A stretch of 64,000 nucleotides of DNA. Origin: Desulfoluna sp942491485 (GTDB lineage: Bacteria > Desulfobacterota > Desulfobacteria > Desulfobacterales > Desulfolunaceae). Positions 39,766 to 49,231 of this stretch are shown piece by piece. The position numbers were made by a program, and so were the translations under genes. Location: NCBI GenBank assembly GCA_942491485.1, contig CALOAX010000006.1:124001-188000 (forward strand), in the 5' to 3' direction. The notes beneath the pieces are model-generated. The model made no database searches. It saw nothing but the letters and a program-made list of their open reading frames with translations, and was not told where the DNA came from. Each line of letters starts with the position of its first letter. The first letter of the stretch is position 1.

Positions 39766-41532
39766 ATGGAGGCCCCGGAGGCTATGGGTTGTTGGAACAA
39801 GCTGTATCTGCCCCTGCTGGCTTTTCTCATCATCATTTCATGCTCTGAAGGGATCCATGCCGAAGTCCTTTATAAGCGCTACTATGTCCACAACGTCAAC
39901 GGCCGCGACGTCCTGAGCGAACCCTACACGGTTCGGCCCAATGACTATGTCATCAAAATCCTCAGGCAAAAAGGAGAGATCTCGCACACGAACTTCCCCC
40001 TTTTCCTCAACATTTTCAAACTGATAAACCATCATGTCCCCGACATCAACCGTATTCATCCTGGCCAACGGATATTCATTCCACTGAAGTGGCTTGAATC
40101 GGACTCCCTTCCCGGCCAAAGAAAGGGTATTGTCGACCTCCCCTTTATTACAGCCGCACCGGTGAAGCAGTTACTCGCCTCGAAATCCACGTCGCACAGA
40201 GTCAAACCAGGCGAATCCGTATCACGCCTGGTATCGGAACAGTTTGGCCCCTCGGGAACTCGCTCTTACCAGGAGGGAATGAAGCTTTTTCGCTTAGTGA
40301 ACCCGAATGTCAAGGACGTCAACCGAATTTACATCGGCCAGAAACTGAAAATACCCGACGCCACCCTTCTTGAGGAGTCTTGGTACGCCTCGGTGTTTGA
40401 AGCCGACGGTGAAGTGGTTTTAAGCGCCCCCAAATCTGAGCCAACACCCGCCGAAGAGACAGGTGACATTCAGTATAAAAATGAAAAAGAGAAGGGCACC
40501 AAAGCCCCCTTTGATACCCTTTCCAAGCTTCTGGGCGGGGTGCTCATGAACCGTGGCCGCTACTATTTCCCCGACTCAGACGGCAAAGACTTTTCCATCA
40601 ACCTCTCAGAAACTCCCATACTCCAGCTTCCGGAGGGACGTCGGATTCTCTTTGTCCAAAACGGCCAGTCACTCTCAGGCAAAAAACGACGTATTATGGC
40701 CGACCATTTCAAAAATCTTCGGTTCGCCGATACCTCAGCATCACCAACGGTCCCTCTTTTGCTTGATGCGGTTCAACTCACCTATCCGGAGATGCAACTC
40801 CCCATGCCCCTTTCATTCTCTGAAGAGGGCCTGAACCTCTCCCTTCAGGCACACTGGGCATTCAAATACGACAAAACCCGATCTGAAACCTCGTTTCGTG
40901 GCATCGTTGTTTCTGAACTTCCCAGCGCATCCCAGCGATTGCCCCTCCCCCTTGCCGCCTATTTTCGAAAATACGGCCTGGTGATTCGTGAAACCCTCCA
41001 AGGTGAGGCATTGCCTCCGGCATACTTTTCAACACCTGAAAGTTCAGCTCTTCAAGAAATCACGCCCTACACACACAAGGTCTATGTTGAAGAACTTGCC
41101 AAGGCTCTCGGGATTCTTTACGACCCGAATGTCTCCATCTCCTTCTCCTATGCAGGCATGCAGATAGAAGCCACCGCCAACATGATACGGGACCCGCAGG
41201 GCAACGAAGCTCTTGTTGATTTCGGCGAGCTCTACGGAGATGCTGTCTTTGCCATTGAACGATCCGGCCTTAGCGTCGTCTCCATTCGAAAAGACGACTA
41301 CCTGTTCAATGCCACACTCAGACTTCTTACCAAGCTGGGCGTCCCCTTTGAAAAGAGCCCACGTATTGATTTTGGTCAGCCTGGCGACTCCCTTACATGC
41401 TCCCTTACCGTGGACGGCATTTTGGTCAGACCCGCCCCCCTTGTTAAAAAACTGATCGTCGCATCAAAACTTCCTGAGGAGGTAATTGCACTGCTTGAGG
41501 AAAGCGGGTTCGGCATCATCTGGATCCATTGA
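39766..41532 (+). CDS. Exported protein with two LysM domains
   Basis: About 588 residues. A signal peptide or anchor (LYLPLLAFLIIISCSEGIHA) precedes two LysM-type modules: YTVRPNDYVIKILRQKGEI with INRIHPGQRIFIPL, and HRVKPGESVSRLVSEQFG with VNRIYIGQKLKIP. LysM modules bind peptidoglycan. The remaining 380 residues have no recognised domain, though the end reads like repeated alpha/beta units. Starts at 39736, 39766 and 39784 are possible: the first lies in a hairpin, the third has GGAGG only two bases upstream, and I choose the middle one without strong support. A periplasmic role is inferred from the signal and LysM. It follows thrC on the same strand. Confidence 0.65.
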   Translation: MEAPEAMGCWNKLYLPLLAFLIIISCSEGIHAEVLYKRYYVHNVNGRDVLSEPYTVRPNDYVIKILRQKGEISHTNFPLFLNIFKLINHHVPDINRIHPGQRIFIPLKWLESDSLPGQRKGIVDLPFITAAPVKQLLASKSTSHRVKPGESVSRLVSEQFGPSGTRSYQEGMKLFRLVNPNVKDVNRIYIGQKLKIPDATLLEESWYASVFEADGEVVLSAPKSEPTPAEETGDIQYKNEKEKGTKAPFDTLSKLLGGVLMNRGRYYFPDSDGKDFSINLSETPILQLPEGRRILFVQNGQSLSGKKRRIMADHFKNLRFADTSASPTVPLLLDAVQLTYPEMQLPMPLSFSEEGLNLSLQAHWAFKYDKTRSETSFRGIVVSELPSASQRLPLPLAAYFRKYGLVIRETLQGEALPPAYFSTPESSALQEITPYTHKVYVEELAKALGILYDPNVSISFSYAGMQIEATANMIRDPQGNEALVDFGELYGDAVFAIERSGLSVVSIRKDDYLFNATLRLLTKLGVPFEKSPRIDFGQPGDSLTCSLTVDGILVRPAPLVKKLIVASKLPEEVIALLEESGFGIIWIH

Positions 41533-41824
41533 TCAGGCTTATGCACATGACACTCCCATAGGCCCTGCACATCGAATCTGATGATTCATCAGCGTTGATG
41601 AAAAAGAGCAACGCGCTATAACGTACCAAATATCACAAGATGTGCCTGAACAACCATCAACTGGCGATTGCAATAAAACTTGATTCATGGCAGGGTTGCT
41701 CATGTGAGACAAAGGATGCACGTTTCGCATTGATTATTTATCAATGAGGATTTGCCATATCTAATGCGCCATGATCGCTATACCATTCCAGTCTTCGCGC
41801 ACATTTTCTTATTCCGGGGGTATC

Positions 41825-42580
41825 ATGAGACATTTAACACGGATCATTCCGCTTTTTCTGGTGGCAGCTCTTCTTATTGGATGCGCCAACAAAACACCCA
41901 TGCTTCGAAAACAATCCGAAGCCCTGCGCAACCTCGGTGAAGCCTACATGAGCCAGGGAGATTACACCATAGCCCTCAAGCAGTTCCTCGAAGCCGAGAG
42001 TCTCTATGCAGATGACTACCTCCTCCAAGACGACCTGGGGAAAGCCTATACCGCTAAAAAAAGGTACGAAACAGCCCTCATCCACTTCCAGCGCTCCATT
42101 GACCTGCAACCCGACTATGCCCCCGCAAAAAACAACATGGGCTCCGTCTTTCTTCTGATGCAACGGTGGGATGAAGCCATAGAGACCCTCAGCCAAGTAA
42201 CGGATAATATCCTCTATGCCACCCCCCACTACCCCCTCTACAACCTGGGGTGGGCCTACTACAACAAAAAGATGTACGCCAAAGCCATGGCCTACTACAA
42301 CAAATCCCTTGATATTCAACCTAACTTCGTGCTTCCCATTCGGGGAATGGCCCTTTGTCACCGGGATCAGGGCCGACTAGCCGATGCCATCCACTGGTTT
42401 GAAAAAGGCGCAATGGCCGCTCCCAACTTCCAGCAGCTCCATTTCGAGCTCGCCAGCGCCTACATCCGATCCGGAGCCTATGAAAAAGCAAAAACTACCC
42501 TGGCTCACACCATCTCCATCGATGAGCAGACCCCCATCGCCCAACAAGCAAAAAGAGAGCTGAAAGCTCTCTCTATTTAG
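41825..42580 (+). CDS. TPR-repeat lipoprotein, PilF/PilW-like
   Basis: A 251-residue lipoprotein. The signal ends in the lipobox LLIGC (Cys20). At least five tetratricopeptide repeats follow, for example ALRNLGEAYMSQGDYTIALK, LGKAYTAKKRYETALIHFQR and LYNLGWAYYNKKMYAKAMAY. This is the layout of PilF/PilW pilotins that assemble the type IV pilus secretin, and the pilMNOPQ operon lies about 2 kb away on the other strand, which supports but does not prove that role. The ATG 41825 follows a GGGGGT sequence; an upstream extension to 41771 would spoil the signal peptide. Confidence 0.75.
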   Translation: MRHLTRIIPLFLVAALLIGCANKTPMLRKQSEALRNLGEAYMSQGDYTIALKQFLEAESLYADDYLLQDDLGKAYTAKKRYETALIHFQRSIDLQPDYAPAKNNMGSVFLLMQRWDEAIETLSQVTDNILYATPHYPLYNLGWAYYNKKMYAKAMAYYNKSLDIQPNFVLPIRGMALCHRDQGRLADAIHWFEKGAMAAPNFQQLHFELASAYIRSGAYEKAKTTLAHTISIDEQTPIAQQAKRELKALSI

Positions 42581-42591
42581 ACACATAAAAG

Positions 42592-42680
42592 CGATGCCTC
42601 CGGCGGCAAGGTGAGCCACCTTGAAAGCTTATTGCGGATGCTCTTTGCCCCTCGTTCCTCGGGTCAAATCACATCCGCAG
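42592..42680 (+). repeat. B-module repeat after the TPR lipoprotein gene
   Basis: GCCTCCGGCGGCAAGGTGAGCCACCTTGAAAGC (a small hairpin of AAGGTG with CACCTT) is followed by TTGCGGATG…TTTGCCCCTCGTTCCTCGGGTCAAA…CATCCGC. This matches the unit after the transketolase gene. No T tract follows. Confidence 0.7.
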
Positions 42681-43100
42681 CCGAAGGTATGATCACGGGC
42701 TGCCCACTGCGTAAGGTTGTGATTCAGACTCGGCAAGCCCTATAGGACGCCCGTGTCAAAAAGACCACCAGCATTGTGGCACCGTTGCAAGAAAGCCAAA
42801 GCGCTTAGCGTGCCCACCCTTGATCGTTCATCAACACATCAAAAACCTATCCACCCAACATGTTGATGTGGTTGCACGTTCCCCCCTAAAATTGTTCTAA
42901 ATCAGATATAAAGCTATATCTATAAATCCGACTCAGCATCTCATTCGGAATAGGAATTTGAGCTGCTTTGTTATCCATTGATATCAAAGATTGATGGTCA
43001 CACAAAAATTCAAAGCAATGATATAGCGCCAACAATATATAAACCACATATTGTTGATCTCGAACTTTTTACCAATGCATCAAGGTTAATAATCTTTGTA
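42681..43100. other. AT-rich intergenic stretch, nothing recognised
   Basis: About 420 bp between the B-module repeat and the TIR-bounded segments. Base composition becomes AT-rich after 42880. No open frame with a ribosome-binding site, no tRNA-like fold and no terminator were seen. Confidence 0.4.
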
Positions 43101-43509
43101 TCTATTCAGCTATGCCGGCTGCCAGGCAGGGCACCAGCAAACACTATGACGAATGCGTGGAGGGTGGTGTAAAGCAACCCGTATTGAGAAGAGACCAGTG
43201 CAGCTATTGCAGATTATCACCGGGCAAGACTCTTCGGGCGCGTCGTGCTCCGTCGCGGCATTTACGCGATATCTGTCAAGACTCAGTACTCGTTGGGTTT
43301 CGAAAACGTGGGAGTGGTTTAAGGTTTATATGTGCGTGCCCTAAGCGAAGGCGTCTTCCCGGCAAAAAGAGCCGCGACTGTAGCACGGTGCGCCCAGACA
43401 GGGTTACCCTACAGAGGTCATTGGTTCAACGGTGAAATACGTTAAGAATGCTGGCATTCTCGGCTTTCCCATGACGGCGAGAGTTCATGTTGGCATAGTT
43501 GAATAGTTA
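43101..43509. mobile_element. Non-coding segment bounded by the family's terminal repeats, unit 1
   Basis: Left end TCTATTCAGCT (43101–43111), right end TTGAATAGTTA (about 43499–43509). These are the termini of the element family at 3585–3798, but the 390-bp interior is unrelated to the A or B modules apart from a weak GCCGGCTGCCAGGCAGGGC near the left end. No protein-like frame is present. Confidence 0.45.
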
Positions 43510-43515
43510 CTAATC

Positions 43516-44057
43516 GTAACTTTTCAGCTATCCTTTTTTTCTTTATAGCCCCGGCCTGACAGCACCCCACGCGTTTCGTCTTCCCCGCGCAGGCGGGGAG
43601 CCATGGTGGTTGTGAGAAGACGTATGCGTTGTGTCTTTTTATGATGACGTGACCCGAGCATGGATCCCCGGAGACCCGGGGAAGACGATTTCATGGAGCA
43701 TGACGGCCTTTTTGATACGCACCTGTGTCTGTCTTTGTGGGCCCGGCCGGTTTGACGGTACCCTGCGCTTTTCGTCTTTTCCGCGCAGGCGGGAATCCAT
43801 GTATAAAGAGCCGTATCATCCTAATTTTTTGCAATGAAGTACCGGGTGGATGCGTAGTCAGGCGTATCGTAAACCGGAAACACTACATTTTGAAATAAGA
43901 CTCGTGGTCATCGTTAACTTATGAGGCCGATGATACTTCTCTACGGTAGAAGGTGCGGGAGCCGCACCCTACACGATGATGAAAAGACGTGACGTGTTGG
44001 CATTTGAATCTTCCTGAAATTGCCTCGAACGACCTGGCGAAGGCAAGCTGAATAGTT
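43516..44057. mobile_element. Non-coding segment bounded by the family's terminal repeats, unit 2
   Basis: Left end TAACTTTTCAGCT (about 43517–43529), right end AGCTGAATAGTT (44046–44057). The unit starts about 7 bp after unit 1 ends. Its interior holds three REP-type palindromes (43577–43801) and a stretch with no detectable coding. It lies beyond the 3' end of the calcium-loop lipoprotein gene. Confidence 0.45.
43577..43801. repeat. Cluster of three REP palindromes
   Basis: Three copies of a short palindrome: CGTCTTCCCCGCGCAGGCGG… (43577–43605, plus), CATGGATCCCCGGAGACCCG… (43659–43687, reverse) and CGTCTTTTCCGCGCAGGCGG… (43773–43801, plus). The form CGTC.T.CCCGCG..GGCGGGAATCC is a well-known REP sequence of proteobacteria. 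Alternating orientation is typical of REP pairs. Confidence 0.7.
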
Positions 44058-44083
44058 ACTACTAATCTTTCTTATTTCCATAA

Positions 44084-44118
44084 TAAAAAAGGGGAGAAGG
44101 CCAATGGCCTTCTCCCCT
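44084..44118 (-). terminator. Terminator of the pil operon end
   Basis: AGGGGAGAAGGCC and GGCCTTCTCCCCT pair perfectly (13 bp) around an AAT loop. On the minus strand a TTTTTTATT tract follows. It lies 26 bp beyond the stop of the lipoprotein gene that follows pilQ. Confidence 0.9.
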
Positions 44119-44143
44119 AATTTATCATGATTTCCTCTAAATT

Positions 44144-45427
44144 CTAAGGTGCTGGTACTGCTGGATCAAATTCAACAACACCACTGATAGTGGCTTCTGT
44201 TTCCTCAATACCCTCTCCGCTGACCTTGACAGTAATAGTCACGGGTCCTGTAAAGCCAGAATGATTGAGTGTCAGCGTGTTAGTAATAACTGAAATTTGT
44301 CCTGCTGCATTTAAACCATACGACCCTGCATTATCGGCATAGGATATCTTTTTAGGGGCGACAACCACAGGCTTATTGTCTGCATCTTTTGCTGAGAACT
44401 CAATGGTGGCACCAGCAGGAAGGTGGTTATAATTGCCATCACACACGACAATAGAAATTGAACCAGAATCTTCCGAAGCGATAGCCTTAGGTGTATTATT
44501 CCATCCGATGTAGGGCTGATCGCCTGTCAGCAGGAAGGTTGCATTACCAAATATATATTTGTCCGCGTCCCACGTGTCGTTGTAGCTGTCACGTTGCTTG
44601 TTGCCATTAGCATCAACAAAGAGCTCCCCCCAGTCCCAGACTCCATTCCCATTGGGATCAGCGGTCTCCTCGCCATCATCGTATTGCCCATTACTATTCA
44701 GGTCAATCCATGGCTCTTCAGCGTCCCAACTACCATTCTCATTCTCATCCAGATAGGGATCGTCCTCGGTATCCTTGAAATGCTCACCAAGGTCATAAAG
44801 GTCGTTAAGAGAATCACCCTCTTTCTCTGTGAACCACTCTTCACCACGGGTATACCAGAGAACCGATACCCTTCCGCTACTTGGCGTTCCACTAGGGGCT
44901 GAACCCATCCACTCTATCTGATAAGGGTCCGTTAGTAAATCCGCTGCGAGCGTCAATTCCCACGCATTCCCCACTTTATTGTAACGACCATTGTGTGTCC
45001 GGAGAGTGGCGGTGGCAATGCCATTTTCTACCGTCACAGACTCGATGGTTGCAGCCCCGTCTTCTGCTTTAAAGTGAACATTGTCATTATGAACCAAGCC
45101 AGAATAAACGCCATGCCTATCCTTAAAGTATACGCTGAAACTGAACTCCTTGCCAATCTGACTCAAATAAGGATAGCTCCATTTGTCAGCACCCACACCC
45201 GTCATCCATTCACTCGGCATTCCACCCGTAGCACTCGTTCCGCCGGTATCCCCTGTCGTCACACTTGAAGAGTCCCCTGCACTGGCTGTACCGGTTGCAC
45301 CGGGCTTGTTTTCACCGTCACTCGAACATCCACCAAGGAAAAAGACCGCCCCCAGGAAAAGAATCACGAAAACCATCTTTCCGGAAATAAGTTTTTTAAC
45401 ATTCTGACTCTTCAAATCAGTGATCAT
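44144..45427 (-). CDS. Lipoprotein with calcium-binding loop repeats
   Basis: A 427-residue predicted lipoprotein. The signal ends FLGGC with the lipid cysteine at residue 34, followed by a Ser/Thr/Gly-rich linker to about 70. Residues about 222–280 carry four or five acidic loops of the type DxNxNGxxDxxE (DENENGSWDAEE, DLNSNGQYDDGE, DPNGNGVWDWGE, DANGNKQRD), which resemble dockerin or EF-hand calcium loops. The flanking parts look like Ig-like beta domains. The start ATG 45427 has AGAGGGTG upstream. It follows pilQ by 135 bp on the same strand and precedes a strong terminator, so it may be the last gene of the pilus operon. A surface or pilus-linked role is inference. Confidence 0.65.
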   Translation of the reverse strand: MITDLKSQNVKKLISGKMVFVILFLGAVFFLGGCSSDGENKPGATGTASAGDSSSVTTGDTGGTSATGGMPSEWMTGVGADKWSYPYLSQIGKEFSFSVYFKDRHGVYSGLVHNDNVHFKAEDGAATIESVTVENGIATATLRTHNGRYNKVGNAWELTLAADLLTDPYQIEWMGSAPSGTPSSGRVSVLWYTRGEEWFTEKEGDSLNDLYDLGEHFKDTEDDPYLDENENGSWDAEEPWIDLNSNGQYDDGEETADPNGNGVWDWGELFVDANGNKQRDSYNDTWDADKYIFGNATFLLTGDQPYIGWNNTPKAIASEDSGSISIVVCDGNYNHLPAGATIEFSAKDADNKPVVVAPKKISYADNAGSYGLNAAGQISVITNTLTLNHSGFTGPVTITVKVSGEGIEETEATISGVVEFDPAVPAP

Positions 45428-45562
45428 AGTTCACCCTCTTGGAATAAAAAAAATCGACTCATAAACATCGAAGGAGTAACGCTTCCAACCTTTTATTATC
45501 AATGCGTCAGCGCGCACCGAAATCCCAAGTCAGGATAAGCGATGCGCGCTGATAATTTTGCC

Positions 45563-47914
45563 TTAAATCTTCAGTTCATCCATCTTTACGACCCGCGGGG
45601 TCAGGAACACGAGCAGTTCCTGCTTCTCCTCCGTGCGCGTGCGGTTTTTAAAGAGCCAGCCCAAGACCGGAATCTGGGACAAAATGGGGTAGCCAGATTC
45701 GGCAAAGGTTTTGTTGGACTTGATGATGCCACCAATCACGATGGTTTCACCGTCGTTCATGATCAATTCGGTCTCGACCCCTTTGGTGTTGAGACCAGGG
45801 ACACCATCGGTAATGCTGCCGACGTCGTTCTTGTCGATCAACACCTGAAGGGCGATGCGGTCATCGGCGGTAACATGGGGGGTTACTTCAAGCTTCAGCT
45901 CAACCTTCTTGAACTCCACATCCACATCCCCATCGTCAACAGTCTGGTAGGGAATTTCAACACCCTGCTTGATGGTGGCCTTCTTGTTATCGAGGGTCAG
46001 GATTTTGGGGGAGGAAACAATCTTACCGGTGCCCTTGGTTTCAAGAGCGGTAAGTTTGGCATCCAGAATAAAGGTGGAACCGGTGAGCCGTGAAAAGTTG
46101 ATACCGATGCTGTTTGTGGTGTCCACGCTGTAGTCCATGGCCACACCGTAGCCCAATGTTCCACCCAGTGATTGATAGTCGTTGCCACTCCCGACAGCAG
46201 GGTAATCATTGGTTTTAGCATTCCACTCCACACCAAACGCCCGGGTAAAGTTGGATGAGGCTTCAACAATACGTGCCTCAATGATCACCTGGGGAGTGAT
46301 GCGGTCAATCTGGCCGACGATCTCTCGGGCTTTTGCAATTTTCTCTTCTGTATCGGTGATAATGATCTGGTTGGTTCGGGCATCCACACTGACACTTCCG
46401 CGCTCCGCGGTGAGGATCCGCTCAAGATGGGGCTTGATGTCGGCTTCGGCATTGGAGTAGCTGATGAGGATGTACTCTGTTGAAATAGGTGCCAGTGATT
46501 TCTGGAGCTCTTTGGAGAAGCGTTCCGCAGCGATGTACTGAAGGCGCTTGCTCTCCTCTTCTTTAAGGGTCTCAAGTGTGGCGATACGGGTAATCCCGTT
46601 CTCCTTGACCGACCCCAGCAGGTTCATCTTAAGCACCAGGTCCAGAATCTGGTCCCAGGGGACAGGGTTCTGAAGGGTCATGGTCACCTGACCCGTAACA
46701 TCCTTATCGATGGCGAAGTTATCACCACTAACCGCTCGGATGATACGGAACACGTTTTTGATATCGGTCTCAAAAAAATCAACGGCAATTTTTTCGCCGG
46801 AGTAGGTCCTGTTCGTCCCGACCGAAATTACAGGCCCAGTGGGCTCTTCCACCACAGGCTGAGCCGGCTCATCCGACATGGTGGAGCCTGCAACGGTAGC
46901 AGTTTCCATACCGGCGTCTGCCTCAACGGAAGGCACAACCATTGTTTCGGCCTCTGTGATGGCCTTTTTCCAGGCGGGAAGCTTGGCCTGATCTTCTTTG
47001 ACCGGAGGAACCGTCGAAGGATCAAGGCTTACCTCAATCTGGTCACCACTTTGGGTCACCAGGTAGGGTACGGCATCCCTGAGTTCGATGATAAACAGCG
47101 TGTCCCCCCCCATCTGCTCGGTCTGAACAGGTAAGATCCGGTTCACAGCGCTGTTGAATCGTGTGGTAATAATCGGGCGCTTACGTGAGTCAGGAAGGGT
47201 TGTATCGGAAAGCTTGAGATAGAGAGTCGTGTCGTCCTTCTTGCTGACCGTATACCCAACCGGCCCTGTGGTTCCGATGAGAATCGAGGAGGCACCACTC
47301 TGTGTGCTGGTAAAATCAATCTGGTTAACTGTTCCGGGTCCAACAACGGCAGGGGTGTCTGAAGGTGCAGGCGCGACGGCTGTATCCTCGGCCTCAACCG
47401 TCATGGTCGCCACAGACGCGTCAACAGGAGTATCCCCCATATCGGTTGCAACCGCAGGCTCACTACCCATGGCAGCCACAAAGATCACATTGAGTCCGTT
47501 GCCGCTTCTCACCACTTCATACTCGGCATCTTCCTTGAGGAGAATCTTCAGCCGGGTGGCACTGTTTTGCTGAGAGGCTTCAATTTTCTCAACCACGGCA
47601 TTTTCAGCTGCCGGCTGAACCACGGACTCTGAAAATGTTGCATCGGGGAAATAGAGGACGACACCAAGGGGAAGCGACTGTTTCACAGAGGTATAGGTCA
47701 GCATGGCACTGCCCTGAATGGAAACAACCACCTCGCCCGCCTCCACACGGGTTGCTACGTCAGTAATGACCCGATCAGCCATGGCAGAGGGCGGTTCGAC
47801 GGCAGGCGTCACACTGCCTTTGTCGGATGCACACCCTGCCGTCAATGCCACAAGTGAAATAAGGATCACGGCTGCAGCTGCCTGCCTGAGCAACATTGAG
47901 GTCTTGTCAAACAT
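45563..47914 (-). CDS. pilQ: Type IV pilus secretin PilQ
   Basis: A 783-residue outer-membrane secretin through which the type IV pilus passes. The N-terminus ends in a lipobox-like ALTAGC (about residue 28). Two AMIN-type domains lie at about 60–350, separated by Ala/Pro/Val-rich linkers, and an STN/N0 domain at about 390–460 (ISVDFFETDIKNVFRII). N1-type domains and the secretin core follow, with the signature VEIPYQTVDDGDVDVEFKKV and, near the end, FLTPRVV. I use ATG 47914, one base after the pilP stop; a longer frame to 48001 overlaps pilP. It is the fifth gene of pilMNOPQ. Confidence 0.94.
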   Translation of the reverse strand: MFDKTSMLLRQAAAAVILISLVALTAGCASDKGSVTPAVEPPSAMADRVITDVATRVEAGEVVVSIQGSAMLTYTSVKQSLPLGVVLYFPDATFSESVVQPAAENAVVEKIEASQQNSATRLKILLKEDAEYEVVRSGNGLNVIFVAAMGSEPAVATDMGDTPVDASVATMTVEAEDTAVAPAPSDTPAVVGPGTVNQIDFTSTQSGASSILIGTTGPVGYTVSKKDDTTLYLKLSDTTLPDSRKRPIITTRFNSAVNRILPVQTEQMGGDTLFIIELRDAVPYLVTQSGDQIEVSLDPSTVPPVKEDQAKLPAWKKAITEAETMVVPSVEADAGMETATVAGSTMSDEPAQPVVEEPTGPVISVGTNRTYSGEKIAVDFFETDIKNVFRIIRAVSGDNFAIDKDVTGQVTMTLQNPVPWDQILDLVLKMNLLGSVKENGITRIATLETLKEEESKRLQYIAAERFSKELQKSLAPISTEYILISYSNAEADIKPHLERILTAERGSVSVDARTNQIIITDTEEKIAKAREIVGQIDRITPQVIIEARIVEASSNFTRAFGVEWNAKTNDYPAVGSGNDYQSLGGTLGYGVAMDYSVDTTNSIGINFSRLTGSTFILDAKLTALETKGTGKIVSSPKILTLDNKKATIKQGVEIPYQTVDDGDVDVEFKKVELKLEVTPHVTADDRIALQVLIDKNDVGSITDGVPGLNTKGVETELIMNDGETIVIGGIIKSNKTFAESGYPILSQIPVLGWLFKNRTRTEEKQELLVFLTPRVVKMDELKI

Positions 47915-47915
47915 A

Positions 47916-48596
47916 TTATTCTTCTCCAAGAGGTTTCTGAAGTTTAAGTTCCCGTGTCCTGACAACAATCTTCCCAAGGAAGTTCTCCACTTCTTCTTCA
48001 ATCACCACCCGGTCCCTGGTTATTTCAACAACCTGTCCCGAGTTGACTCCCATATAGGTCCCTTTGCGAACCACATAGCCCTTCCCACCGGCCTCTTCCA
48101 CCATGGCCATGCTTCGGCCGGGCATGCTGACGATCCCCACGAGTTTCATCTGACTGATATCCAGCTTCTCAAGAGGGGTCAATCGGGAAATTCTGCTCTG
48201 GCGGATTGTCGGCCTGGCATCGGCGCCCTTAGTCACGCCTCCCCCGGCACCCCCTTTTGCAAACAGAGGTTCAAAGGGGTCCACCCGACCGGATGGGTCA
48301 TAGCTGCTTTTCCCATAAAGCATCTCATCAGAGGCCTTTTCGGAGAGTACCTCAGGCTGTGTCACAGCAGAGTCGCCATTCGGTGCCTCACCAACCACTG
48401 GGACAACACCCGATGCCAAGGGTTCCGGAGCAGTCTCGAGCCCCTTTTCTTCAGCCTCTCTCTCTTTCTTTGCGACCTTGAAGGTCTTGACAGGGTCTTG
48501 CGACCGGGTGGTCTCTTCTGCCTTGTCACACCCGGAGAATAAAGGCCCCATCAGAAAGGCAACCGTCACTATCGATGTAATGATCTTTTTTGACAT
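47916..48596 (-). CDS. pilP: Type IV pilus lipoprotein PilP
   Basis: A 226-residue inner-membrane lipoprotein that joins PilN/PilO to the PilQ secretin. The signal ends GPLFSGC (Cys23). A charged, low-complexity region extends to about 110, and a C-terminal beta-rich domain follows with SRISRLTPLEKLDISQMKLVGI and GYVVRKGTYMGVNSGQVVEI, which is typical of PilP. It sits between pilO and pilQ, with 23 bp and 1 bp gaps. Confidence 0.9.
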   Translation of the reverse strand: MSKKIITSIVTVAFLMGPLFSGCDKAEETTRSQDPVKTFKVAKKEREAEEKGLETAPEPLASGVVPVVGEAPNGDSAVTQPEVLSEKASDEMLYGKSSYDPSGRVDPFEPLFAKGGAGGGVTKGADARPTIRQSRISRLTPLEKLDISQMKLVGIVSMPGRSMAMVEEAGGKGYVVRKGTYMGVNSGQVVEITRDRVVIEEEVENFLGKIVVRTRELKLQKPLGEE

Positions 48597-48619
48597 GGCT
48601 CTCGATCTTTATTTTAATT

Positions 48620-49231
48620 TTATTTTTTACCCGACGCGGGGTCCTTCTTCTCGATAAACTTATAGGTCACAGCCGTGCACGTGGTTGAAATCTTACCCTC
48701 TTTGTACCCACTCATTTTGATGTTCCGAATGTTTACAATCCGGTTGAGTCCTGTCACCTTGTCGAAAAACATCACCGTGTTGTGAAAGTTCCCATGCAAC
48801 TTGAGGCTGACGGGGATTTCCCCATAAAAGTCCTTGTTCACCTCTGCCAAGGGCTGAAACAGAAGAAACTCCAACCCCGTGTCCTGGCCGGATTGGGAAA
48901 TGCTCGTCAACAGGGAAGGAATCTCCTTCTTCTCAGGCAGGGCGCGCATCACTTTCCTGAACTCGGCCTCCTTCATCTTCCACTCCCGCTTCAGGGAGGC
49001 AAGGCGAGCCGCTTTCTTCCTGGCAATGTCCAGTTGGGTCCCAAGGGACTGAAGCGTCTGCTTCTGCTGTTTGATCTCTTCGTATTTGGGCAGAATTGAG
49101 AAGTAGAAGATGGCCCCTATCAGAGCGATGCACGTGACCACACAGATGGCGATCCTCTGTATTCTGTCAAGTTCTTCAACCCTTTTGAACAAGGGGTCCA
49201 TCGATTGAAACGCTGAGGGCTTGTTCATCAT
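48620..49231 (-). CDS. pilO: Type IV pilus inner-membrane protein PilO
   Basis: A 203-residue bitopic inner-membrane protein. One membrane segment (IAICVVTCIALIGAIFYFSI, about 27–46) is followed by a coiled coil rich in Lys, Gln and Leu and a ferredoxin-like C-terminal domain. It pairs with PilN in the alignment complex. The start ATG 49231 overlaps the pilN stop; an extension to 49288 lies inside pilN. Confidence 0.9.
   Translation of the reverse strand: MMNKPSAFQSMDPLFKRVEELDRIQRIAICVVTCIALIGAIFYFSILPKYEEIKQQKQTLQSLGTQLDIARKKAARLASLKREWKMKEAEFRKVMRALPEKKEIPSLLTSISQSGQDTGLEFLLFQPLAEVNKDFYGEIPVSLKLHGNFHNTVMFFDKVTGLNRIVNIRNIKMSGYKEGKISTTCTAVTYKFIEKKDPASGKK

Noticed and set aside
43101..44057. 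Insertion sequence with a transposase
   Set aside because: The ends look like an element's termini, but no frame of transposase length or motif exists inside.
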